Shown: piece after piece, positions 1 to 5,081 of the stretch
Position numbering within the stretch: the first letter of the stretch is position 1
How the letters are laid out: every line of letters begins with the position of its first letter
Assembly (NCBI GenBank): GCA_903932565.1
Contig: CAIZGQ010000100.1
Location: 1-5,081 of the forward strand
From: an uncultured Hyphomicrobiales bacterium
GTDB taxonomy: Bacteria; Pseudomonadota; Alphaproteobacteria; Rhizobiales; Beijerinckiaceae
DNA: 5,081 nucleotides
Reading direction: 5' to 3'
Notes under the pieces: model-generated
What the model was told of the DNA's origin: nothing
The model's input: the letters and a program-made list of their open reading frames with translations, nothing else
Database searches by the model: none
Made by a program: the position numbers and the translations under genes

Positions 1-17
1 ACGAGAACCTTTGCCAC
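1..17 (-). CDS. Possible 5' end of a minus-strand gene cut by the left edge
   Basis: Reading the minus strand, a GGAGG motif (bases 27-23) is followed after five bases by a GTG at 17-15 and then codons giving (M)AKVLV before the window ends. This is textbook ribosome-binding-site spacing. An in-frame ATG at 29-27 (M-E-V-I-V-A-K-V-L-V) is an alternative start, but it overlaps the GGAGG itself. The gene would follow murI on the same strand, about 180 bases downstream of it. The N-terminus MAKVLV resembles several families that begin with a beta strand of a Rossmann or flavodoxin-like fold (WrbA-type quinone oxidoreductases often start this way), but six residues cannot identify a family and no name is assigned. 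The call rests on the ribosome-binding site and position, not on homology. Confidence 0.3.
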
Positions 18-188
18 GATGACCTCCATGCAACATGCCCGACAGGCAGTGTTGAGAACCTAAGCTTTGATCGGGTCAGCACAAAGACGCTTTCCTGCAA
101 GCTCCGTTTGCAAATGCAGAGTGCCTTTCATCAAATTGACCCTGCCATAACATGGGTTGGCGTGATGCTGAGGACTTCTACTTAGCCT

Positions 189-198
189 TGACCGGTCA
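189..198. repeat. 10-bp perfect palindrome at the murI stop codon
   Basis: TGACCGGTCA is its own reverse complement and includes the TGA stop codon of murI. It has no spacer and no adjacent T tract, so it is not a typical intrinsic terminator. It may be chance or a short protein-binding site. The sequence shows the symmetry; any function is unsupported. Confidence 0.35.
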
Positions 199-1026
199 GG
201 GGGCGAGCAACCCACGCTCTGCCAGAACGTGTGTGAGCGCCGCATTCGGCGTGCGGCCGCTGGTGAAGATCGCTTTGCCGGGTTGTGTGGCGGTATCCGG
301 CATCGCGTCCGCAAAGCCGCGTTCCCGCAACAGATGATTGACGCGCCGGGCAATGGCTGGCGCAGGGTCGATCCATTCGACGGGCCATGGTGCCAGACGT
401 TTGAAGGCATCGATCAGCAACGGATAATGGGTGCAGGCAAGAACGATCACATCCGTGCGGCGGCCATTTTCCTCAACAAAACAGGGCGCAATTTCACGCG
501 CCACATCCGCGTCGTCCAAATCGCCATGCTGCATGAACGTCTCGGCGATACTCGCCAGACTTGAAGAGCCCACAAGCTGAACCCGGCAATGATTGGCAAA
601 GCTGTCGACCAGGCCGCGCGTATAATCGCGCGCCACGGTGCCGGGGGTTGCCAGCACGGAAATCAGACCGGTGCGCGAATGCTCGGCGGCAGGCTTGATC
701 GCGGGCACGGTGCCGACAAAGGGAATGTCCGGGAAACGCGCCCGCAGATGCGGAAGCACCAGGGTTGACGCTGTATTGCAGGCAATCACAACAACGTCCG
801 GTTGTGCCGCCGGGATGTGCGAGTCCATCAGCGCGTTGACGCGCGCCACCAGCACATCCGCAGCGAGGCGGCCATAGGGAAACACGGAATCGTCCGCCAG
901 ATAGGTGATCCGCGCATCGGGTCGTGCCCGGAGAATTTCGCGCTGCACGGTCAATCCGCCAAGCCCGGAATCAAACACCAACAGGCTCGGCGTGTGTTTT
1001 AAAGGATTTGCTGGCTGCGCCGTCAT
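196..1026 (-). CDS. murI: Glutamate racemase
   Basis: Cofactor-independent racemase that converts L-glutamate to D-glutamate in the cytoplasm, supplying the D-Glu residue added by MurD to the peptidoglycan stem peptide. The 276-residue protein has the full family signature set: FDSGLGGLTV at residues 18-27 with the N-terminal Asp-Ser, FPYG at 49-52, ACNTAS at 82-87 with catalytic Cys83, GTVPAIKPA at 105-113, and LACTHYPLL at 196-204 with the second catalytic Cys198 and His200. The two cysteines are the acid/base pair that act on opposite faces of the substrate. Length is normal for the family. The ATG at 1026 is the only Met ahead of the first motif; its ribosome-binding site is weak. It lies 102 bases downstream of the amine oxidase on the same strand. 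No sign of damage, so it is likely the functional, probably essential copy. Confidence 0.96.
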   Translation of the reverse strand: MTAQPANPLKHTPSLLVFDSGLGGLTVQREILRARPDARITYLADDSVFPYGRLAADVLVARVNALMDSHIPAAQPDVVVIACNTASTLVLPHLRARFPDIPFVGTVPAIKPAAEHSRTGLISVLATPGTVARDYTRGLVDSFANHCRVQLVGSSSLASIAETFMQHGDLDDADVAREIAPCFVEENGRRTDVIVLACTHYPLLIDAFKRLAPWPVEWIDPAPAIARRVNHLLRERGFADAMPDTATQPGKAIFTSGRTPNAALTHVLAERGLLAP

Positions 1027-1128
1027 GCGTGTGCGGACCTGTCAGGCCAAACTATGTCGACCGATTCGAAGCAGTCTTATTCATAGCGCGAGGATTGTCC
1101 GCGCGCGATCCATCATGGTCCCAAACTG
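1027..1128 (-). other. Short spacer between amine oxidase and murI, with an imperfect hairpin
   Basis: No gene is seen here. Bases 1086-1106 can fold into an imperfect hairpin: GCGCG, a mismatched A, GGA, loop TTG, TCC, a mismatched G, then CGCGC. No T tract follows it on the minus strand, so it is a poor candidate for an intrinsic terminator, which leaves read-through from the amine oxidase into murI possible. No clear promoter was found for murI in the spacer. Confidence 0.3.
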
Positions 1129-2499
1129 TCACGACCCCATCAAGGCGTGCGCGGCGCGCGCCGCACTGCGGCCCGCGAGATAGGCCCCGCCGGCGGTCAT
1201 CGCCCCGCCGAATGCGTCCTGCGGGGTTTCGCCACCCGTTGCTTCGCCCGCCAGAAACAGCTTGTCGGCAATCGGTCGTGCGAGAGCAGCGCGGGCTGAG
1301 GCAAGACCTGGCTTGGCGTGGGAATAGCAGCCCATCGCAAAAGAATCTTCGCTCCAGCCGTACAGCTTCCCCTCCAGCAAATGCGGCCGTGGGTTCTGGC
1401 CGATCAGCCGATGCAGATGGCGCATCATCTCCGCCACGGCTGCCACTTCGCCTTGCTTGGCAAGGTTGCGGGCATAATCGCCGCCGAAATAGACCATCAT
1501 TACATCGCGATCAAAGGGCCAGCATTCAAAGTCGAGGATGGCTCCGTCCGCCAGCGTGTCCCAAAGGTCTGTCCCCAGATCGATGCCGAACCGCTCGCCA
1601 TCAAAGCGCAGGGCCATCTTGGTGAGCGCCCCCATCGAGAGGCCCTCAAGGCCAGACAACGTCTCGCGTGGCAGGGGCGGATCAAAGCTGATGCGCTCGG
1701 CCTGAAGCACACCCACGGGCACTGTGATGACGGCGGTCCGCGCCGATAGGGTGCCGCCGGATGTGGTCAGGCGAACGCCGCTGTCACGATAGTCCACGCG
1801 GCTGAGCAGCGTGTTCAGTTTGACTGGCAGGTCCGCGCCCCAGCCGGCTACAAGTTTGCCATAGCCGTCCGGGACGATGAGGTCTGTGCCGGACCAAAGC
1901 CGCGAATAATCGAGGGCTGAGATTCGGCCTGGCTCATCGCCGACCGACATCCGGCCAATGGCGTTGGCGCTCCGCAAAAAGTCCGGGTCTGAGCCGGCGC
2001 GCTCCAGAAGCGACACGTCTGGCACGACGCCCTTGTCAGTATCGAGGAGGCCTTCAAACTGTGCGAAAGCGGAGCGTCGGGCGGGCGGCTCCATCGCTTG
2101 GTCGGCGGCAAAGAAACGCGATCCACTTGGCAGGCTATCGCTATCAACCGTTGCGGTGCTGGCAGATCTGGCGATCTCGGCCCAGGGGTTTTTCTCCGAC
2201 CAGTGAATATAAAGTGCGCCCGCATCGACGGGGGTTTCGTGCAGATAATCTGTGAAGACACGCCCGCCAATTCGGTTGCGCGCCTCGATCAGGACAAAGC
2301 TGCGGCCAAGGCGTTGGCACTCACGCGCGCAGGCGAGACCTGCCGCGCCAGCGCCGATGATGGCGACGTCAGTGTCAAATGCCTTGCCCGCCGCGCCGAG
2401 CAGGGCAGGCGCGCTCGATTGTGCCAAGGCGGCTGAGGATTTTGCGAGGCTGAGACCAAGGGTCCCGCGCAGCACGGAGCGTCTGCTGAAAACGGCCAT
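1129..2499 (-). CDS. Tat-exported flavin-containing amine oxidase (MAO/polyamine oxidase superfamily)
   Basis: FAD-dependent oxidase predicted to convert an amine to an imine (then aldehyde plus ammonia or amine) with release of hydrogen peroxide. The 456-residue protein begins with a twin-arginine-like signal: SRRSVLRG at residues 5-12, a short hydrophobic stretch and a likely Ala-Leu-Ala cleavage site at 24-26, suggesting export of the folded FAD-loaded enzyme to the periplasm. The dinucleotide-binding fold follows: GAGAAG at 49-54, Glu72 for the ribose, and RIGGR at 76-80. VPVGVLQ near 260-266, FDPPLP at 272-277 and Lys294 in the LTK motif fit the MAO/PAO family, where that lysine contacts flavin N5 through water. 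WSEDSFAMGCYS precedes the C-terminal FAD motif LFLAGEAT (414-421) and GGAMTAGGAYLAG. GGAAAG lies nine bases before the ATG. Substrate is not readable; polyamine, monoamine and amino-acid oxidases share this fold. It is divergent from the IalB gene. Confidence 0.88.
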   Translation of the reverse strand: MAVFSRRSVLRGTLGLSLAKSSAALAQSSAPALLGAAGKAFDTDVAIIGAGAAGLACARECQRLGRSFVLIEARNRIGGRVFTDYLHETPVDAGALYIHWSEKNPWAEIARSASTATVDSDSLPSGSRFFAADQAMEPPARRSAFAQFEGLLDTDKGVVPDVSLLERAGSDPDFLRSANAIGRMSVGDEPGRISALDYSRLWSGTDLIVPDGYGKLVAGWGADLPVKLNTLLSRVDYRDSGVRLTTSGGTLSARTAVITVPVGVLQAERISFDPPLPRETLSGLEGLSMGALTKMALRFDGERFGIDLGTDLWDTLADGAILDFECWPFDRDVMMVYFGGDYARNLAKQGEVAAVAEMMRHLHRLIGQNPRPHLLEGKLYGWSEDSFAMGCYSHAKPGLASARAALARPIADKLFLAGEATGGETPQDAFGGAMTAGGAYLAGRSAARAAHALMGS

Positions 2500-2553
2500 C
2501 TCGTCATACTTTCCGAATTCTGAGCCTCATATACGCGACCCGATGGCCACACA

Positions 2554-2570
2554 GACCAAAAACTTTGGTC
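2554..2570. repeat. Perfect inverted repeat, 7-bp arms with 3-base spacer (candidate operator)
   Basis: GACCAAA, spacer AAC, then TTTGGTC. The arms are perfectly complementary. The element sits 55 bases upstream of the amine oxidase start and about 177 bases upstream of the IalB start, in the shared divergent region. Symmetry of this size suits a dimeric repressor or activator site; it could also form a small RNA hairpin. No regulator gene is present in the window to pair with it. Confidence 0.45.
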
Positions 2571-2734
2571 AGGATTATGAAACAGCCGTGCGCGAGCGTA
2601 CTTCTGTCACTGGTATTGATGATCGGAACGGGCTATGCAGCCTCGTCAATATGTCGCCGCGACAAGAGACGAAGAGCGGGCCGCGTCCGAATTGGATTGG
2701 GCTGATCGCTTTGTTCCCGCGGACGATCCACGTG

Positions 2735-2740
2735 AAAGGA
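2735..2740 (+). promoter_or_regulatory. Ribosome-binding site that fixes the IalB-gene start
   Basis: AAAGGA lies six bases before the ATG at 2747. It decides the start: the frame is open far upstream (to 2252), but only this ATG has a good ribosome-binding site and is followed directly by a signal peptide. Confidence 0.7.
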
Positions 2741-2746
2741 CCAGGT

Positions 2747-3517
2747 ATGCTGTTTTCAGCAAGGCGCCTCGGCGCTGCGACTGTCGTAGGCTCGTTGCTT
2801 TTGGGCAGCTTCCCACTCGCGGCCCAAGCGCCCGCACCAGCTCCGGCCGCAGCTCCCAAGCCCGCAGCGCCGAAGCCTGCCGCGCCCAAGCCCGCAGCGC
2901 CCGCTCCCCAACCGCAAGCCCAGCAGCAGCCGCAGGGTCAGCCCCAGGGCCCGGTCCGCGTCGACCTTCAGCCGTCGCAGGGCGATTGGACGAAGGTGTG
3001 CGGCAAGGATCAGGCTGCCAACAAGGAAATCTGCTACACGACGCGCGATTTCGGACAAGGTCCGGATCAGCCTCCAGTGCTGGCGCTCGCCGTTTATGAT
3101 GTGAAGGGCGATGACACCAAGATCATCCGCCTGTTGCTGCCGGTGTCACTCCTGCTGCGCCCGGGCTTTCGCTACACCATCGACAATGGCGCGGCGCAGG
3201 AAGGTTCGTTTGAAATCTGCTTCCCCAATGGCTGCTTTGCAGAATCCAAGGTGAAGCAGCCGGTGATTGATGCCCTGAAGAAGGGATCGACGCTAAGCAT
3301 CGCTGTCCGCAACCAGGTCAACAACGAAGTCACCTTTGCGGTGCCGCTCGCCAACTTCGGCAAGTCTTATGATGGCGCGGCAATTGACCCGAAGGTGCTC
3401 GAAGAGCAGCAGCGGGCGCTCGAAGAGCAGCTGCAGAAGCGGGCTGAAGACGAGCGCAAGCGCCTCGAGGCCCAGCAGAATGGTACGGCTGCACCCGCAC
3501 CGGCGCCCGCCAAGTAA
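2747..3517 (+). CDS. Invasion-associated locus B (IalB) family secreted protein
   Basis: Predicted exported protein of 256 residues. Residues 1-28 form a Sec signal peptide: basic SARRLG, hydrophobic ATVVGSLLLG, and a cleavage site around Ala26 to Ala28. Next is a Pro/Ala/Lys/Gln-rich stretch (about 29-69) with PKPAA three times in a row at 37-51, probably an extended linker. The IalB domain spans about 70-206: GDWTKVC at 79-85, EICYTTRDF at 94-102, LPVSLLLRPGFRYTID at 131-146, FEICFPNGCFAE at 155-166. Cys85, Cys96, Cys158 and Cys163 could form two disulfides in the periplasm. The tail (214-244) is a charged, Glu/Gln/Arg-rich helix with coiled-coil character, then Ala/Pro repeats to Lys256. 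The family takes its name from a Bartonella locus needed for red-cell entry, but homologues are widespread in free-living alphaproteobacteria, so a virulence role is not implied. Molecular function is unknown. A terminator follows 18 bases after the stop. Confidence 0.88.
   Translation: MLFSARRLGAATVVGSLLLGSFPLAAQAPAPAPAAAPKPAAPKPAAPKPAAPAPQPQAQQQPQGQPQGPVRVDLQPSQGDWTKVCGKDQAANKEICYTTRDFGQGPDQPPVLALAVYDVKGDDTKIIRLLLPVSLLLRPGFRYTIDNGAAQEGSFEICFPNGCFAESKVKQPVIDALKKGSTLSIAVRNQVNNEVTFAVPLANFGKSYDGAAIDPKVLEEQQRALEEQLQKRAEDERKRLEAQQNGTAAPAPAPAK
2855..2899 (+). repeat. Three tandem 15-bp repeats coding PKPAA
   Basis: Units at 2855-2869, 2870-2884 and 2885-2899. The first and third are identical (CCCAAGCCCGCAGCG); the middle one differs at third codon positions (CCGAAGCCTGCCGCG) yet encodes the same residues. 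They form part of the IalB protein's N-terminal linker. In-frame units of this kind can change copy number by slippage without breaking the frame. Confidence 0.85.
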
Positions 3518-3535
3518 GTTTTGCACTCAGCCACA

Positions 3536-3574
3536 AACAAAAAACCCGCGGACAATGTTCGCGGGTTTTTTGTT
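3536..3574. terminator. Bidirectional intrinsic terminator between the IalB gene and hspQ
   Basis: An inverted repeat with 18-bp arms (3536-3553 and 3557-3574), one G-T wobble and a three-base loop. Its core is CCCGCG paired with CGCGGG, flanked by an A tract on the left and a T tract on the right, so it ends in a U tract when read from either side. It lies 18 bases after the IalB stop and 58 bases after the hspQ stop, as expected for a shared terminator of convergent genes. Confidence 0.9.
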
Positions 3575-3632
3575 GATGTTTTTGAGAAAGCTGCGCCTCA
3601 GCGCTGCAATATGGATCCCGGCCTTTGGGGCC

Positions 3633-3962
3633 TCAGTGGCGCTGTGCCGCTCTGATTTGATAACTGCCATCATTGGCGCGAACAAAAAGTTCGTCCACCT
3701 GCGGATGCCGCACTGGTTCACCCGATTCGTCCGGCAGCAGGTTCTGCTCGGAGACATAAGCCACGTATTCTGTCTCGGCGTTTTCGGCGAGCAGATGGTA
3801 GAACGGCTGTTCCTTGCGCGGGCGCATATCCTCAGGGATCGACAACCACCATTCTTCGGTGTTGCCAAACGTCGGATCGACATCGAACACAACACCGCGA
3901 AACGGATATTTCCGGTGCCGTACCACCTGGCCGATGCTAAACTTTGCCGTGTTCGGTTTCAT
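3633..3962 (-). CDS. hspQ: Heat shock protein HspQ (YccV-like, hemimethylated-DNA-binding domain family)
   Basis: Small cytoplasmic protein of 109 residues, close to the usual length. The family signature is clear: AKFSIGQVVRHRKYPFRGVVFDVDP at residues 6-30, EWWLSIPEDMRPRKEQPFYHLL in the middle, then TEYVAYVSEQNLLPD and a C-terminal HPQVDELFV. In enterobacteria HspQ is heat-induced, promotes degradation of certain DnaA variants, has been reported to bind hemimethylated oriC DNA, and acts as a specificity enhancer of the Lon protease. Those roles are family knowledge; here they are inferred. The ATG at 3962 is the first possible start after an in-frame TGA three codons upstream; only a weak ribosome-binding site precedes it. 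It is convergent with the IalB gene and lies 99 bases downstream of the lyase gene, so it may be read from that gene's promoter as well as its own. Confidence 0.93.
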   Translation of the reverse strand: MKPNTAKFSIGQVVRHRKYPFRGVVFDVDPTFGNTEEWWLSIPEDMRPRKEQPFYHLLAENAETEYVAYVSEQNLLPDESGEPVRHPQVDELFVRANDGSYQIRAAQRH

Positions 3963-3986
3963 GATGGGTCACGCTTCATGGCCGAG

Positions 3987-4016
3987 TCGTTAGCGCGTTG
4001 GGCAAAGGTTCGTCAA
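3987..4016 (-). promoter_or_regulatory. Weak candidate sigma-70-type promoter for hspQ
   Basis: On the minus strand TTGACG (4016-4011) is followed after 18 bases by TAACGA (3992-3987), 25 bases upstream of the hspQ ATG. The -35 element is good, the -10 weak. No recognisable alphaproteobacterial heat-shock (RpoH, CTTG-type) promoter was found in this gap, although the gene name would suggest one. Confidence 0.3.
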
Positions 4017-4061
4017 CTGCCTGTCATGTTGGCAGATTGAGCCACGCTGACGCAGCTCCCC

Positions 4062-5081
4062 TCAGAAGCCATAAAGTGAAGCAAAATCAGGGTCTTTTGC
4101 CGCCACCTGGCGGGCAAGGTCAACAATGACCTTGGCTTGTTTCCACGTCGCATCATCCTGCATCTTGCCGTCAATCATGACAGCGCCAGACCCATCCGGC
4201 ATGGCCTCCAGAATGCGGGCGGCGAACTTCACCTCCGAGGGGTCTGGCGAGAAGACCTTTTTGGCAATGGCAATCTGCGTTGGGTGCAGTGACCATGCGC
4301 CCGCGCAACCCAGCAGGAAGGCATTGCGGAACTGCACTTCACAAGCGGCTGGGTCTGAGAAATCGCCGAACGGGCCGTAAAACGCCTTGATGCCAGCGGC
4401 CGCACAGGCGTCAACCATTTTGGCGACCGTATAATGCCAAAGATCCTGCTGGTAGGACGGACGAACTTCAGTTTCAGTCGCCGCGTCCGCCAGCACTTTA
4501 TAGTCGGGATGACCACCGCCAACGCGCGTGGTTTTCATCGCACGCGAGGCTGCCAAATCTGCGGGTCCAAGGCTGATGCCGTGCATGCGCGGGGACGCCG
4601 CCGCGATCGCATCAACGTTCTTCACGCCTTCCGCCGTCTCCAGAATCGCGTGGATCAGGATCGGCTTTTTGATGGCGTGGCGGGCTTCAAGCTGCGCCAG
4701 ATATTGATCGAGAAAATGGATATCCCAGACGCCCTCGACTTTGGGCAGCATCACAACGTCGAGCTTGTTGCCGATGGCCCCCACGATCTCGGTGAGATCA
4801 TCCAGCACCCAGGGCGAATTCAGCGCATTGATGCGGGTCCACAGGCCTGTGCCGCCAAAGTCGCTCGCCTGCGCCATCTCGATAAAGCCGCGCCGTGCGG
4901 CTTCCTTCGCCTCGACCGGGACCGCATCCTCCAGATTGCCGAGGATGACATCGACCTGACCAGCGAGATCTTTGGCGCGCGCCCGGACTTTTTCGATATG
5001 GGGCGGCACAAAGTGAATCATGCGCTCAACCCGCACCGGCAGGTCGCGCATGGGGGCAGGGGCGCCAATGGCGAGGGGTTC
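4062..5081 (-). CDS. HpcH/HpaI aldolase / citrate lyase family CoA-ester lyase (5' end outside window)
   Basis: TIM-barrel Mg2+-dependent lyase related to CitE and malyl-CoA / beta-methylmalyl-CoA lyases, which cleave or form a C-C bond in an acyl-CoA ester. At least 339 residues are visible. Numbering from the Met at 5051: LEDAVP at 40-45, TRIN at 72-75 with Arg73, MLPKVEG at 101-107, AILETAEG at 135-142 with Glu138, SLGPADLAAS at 160-169 with Asp165, and SLHPTQIAIAKKVFSPDP at 254-271. Glu138 and Asp165 match the expected metal ligands. Upstream of that Met the frame continues without a stop to the window edge (reading E-P-L-A-I-G-A-P-A-P), and no ribosome-binding site precedes it, so the true start probably lies beyond 5081. 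The exact substrate (malyl-CoA, methylmalyl-CoA, citramalyl-CoA or other) cannot be read. hspQ follows on the same strand. Confidence 0.87.
   Translation of the reverse strand, partial: EPLAIGAPAPMRDLPVRVERMIHFVPPHIEKVRARAKDLAGQVDVILGNLEDAVPVEAKEAARRGFIEMAQASDFGGTGLWTRINALNSPWVLDDLTEIVGAIGNKLDVVMLPKVEGVWDIHFLDQYLAQLEARHAIKKPILIHAILETAEGVKNVDAIAAASPRMHGISLGPADLAASRAMKTTRVGGGHPDYKVLADAATETEVRPSYQQDLWHYTVAKMVDACAAAGIKAFYGPFGDFSDPAACEVQFRNAFLLGCAGAWSLHPTQIAIAKKVFSPDPSEVKFAARILEAMPDGSGAVMIDGKMQDDATWKQAKVIVDLARQVAAKDPDFASLYGF

Larger units (their letters stand above)
2500..2746. promoter_or_regulatory. Divergent intergenic region between amine oxidase and IalB genes
   Basis: This 247-base gap must hold the promoters of two genes read outward, the amine oxidase to the left and the IalB gene to the right. 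No -35/-10 pair with good spacing could be assigned with confidence on either strand; a TATATG element at 2528-2533 on the minus strand is a possible -10 for the amine oxidase but lacks a good partner. The reading frame of the IalB gene stays open through the whole region on the plus strand, but nothing there resembles a coding start with a ribosome-binding site, and the IalB signal peptide begins later. Confidence 0.45.

Noticed and set aside
1..62. Possible C-terminal end of a plus-strand gene ending in TAA at 61-63
   Set aside because: The 20 codons show no coding character that I can recognise, while the opposite strand carries a well-placed ribosome-binding site.
60..130. Small minus-strand frame of 23 codons (MKGTLHLQ...) downstream of murI
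   Set aside because: No ribosome-binding site and no similarity that I recognise; it is the open tail of a frame antisense to nothing conserved.
924..1625. Long plus-strand open frame (233 codons) across murI and the amine oxidase
   Set aside because: Arg/Pro/Ser-rich translation typical of an antisense frame in GC-rich DNA; no family motif, and both genes beneath it have unmistakable signatures.
2252..2746. Plus-strand extension of the IalB frame by 165 codons upstream of 2747
   Set aside because: It overlaps the 5' part of the amine oxidase on the other strand, has no ribosome-binding site, and would bury the signal peptide in the middle of the protein. The stretch from the ATG at 2543 reads like protein but has no start signal and would place about 68 residues ahead of the signal peptide.
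4017..4035. CTGCC / GGCAG inverted repeat with a 9-base loop after the lyase stop
   Set aside because: Only five base pairs with a large loop and no T tract; not supportable as a terminator.
3336..4040. Plus-strand open frame of 234 codons across the IalB tail, terminator and hspQ
   Set aside because: It runs through the strong terminator and is antisense to hspQ; no recognisable domain.

Overview
The window looks like an ordinary chromosomal segment of a GC-rich alphaproteobacterium. The lineage is inferred from gene content: an invasion-associated locus B (IalB) family protein, an alphaproteobacterial-type HspQ, a Tat-exported flavin amine oxidase and a large CoA-ester lyase of the HpcH/HpaI-citrate lyase fold. 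No insertion sequence, phage gene, integrase, CRISPR array, tRNA or rRNA was recognised. The genus cannot be fixed from this sequence.

Layout from left to right. At bases 1-29 there is a possible start of a minus-strand gene running off the left edge, with a GGAGG ribosome-binding site. Bases 30-195 hold no convincing gene. At 196-1026 (minus) is glutamate racemase, murI, making D-glutamate for peptidoglycan. At 1129-2499 (minus) is a flavin-containing amine oxidase with a twin-arginine signal; it lies 102 bases upstream of murI in the same direction and may be co-transcribed with it. At 2500-2746 is a divergent intergenic region with a perfect 7+7 inverted repeat. At 2747-3517 (plus) is the secreted IalB-family protein. 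At 3536-3574 a strong hairpin with A and T tracts serves as terminator between two convergent genes. At 3633-3962 (minus) is hspQ. At 4062-5081 (minus) is the CoA-ester lyase, whose reading frame stays open to the right edge, so its 5' end is missing.

The genes do not form an obvious single pathway. MurI acts in cell-wall synthesis, the amine oxidase and the IalB protein are envelope or periplasmic proteins, HspQ is a protein quality-control factor, and the lyase is central carbon or acyl-CoA metabolism. The lyase and hspQ share a strand with a 98-99 base gap and could be one transcript. I did not find a convincing undescribed system. The points most worth checking are the lyase's true start, the intergenic inverted repeat, the substrate of the amine oxidase, and the low-complexity architecture of the IalB protein.
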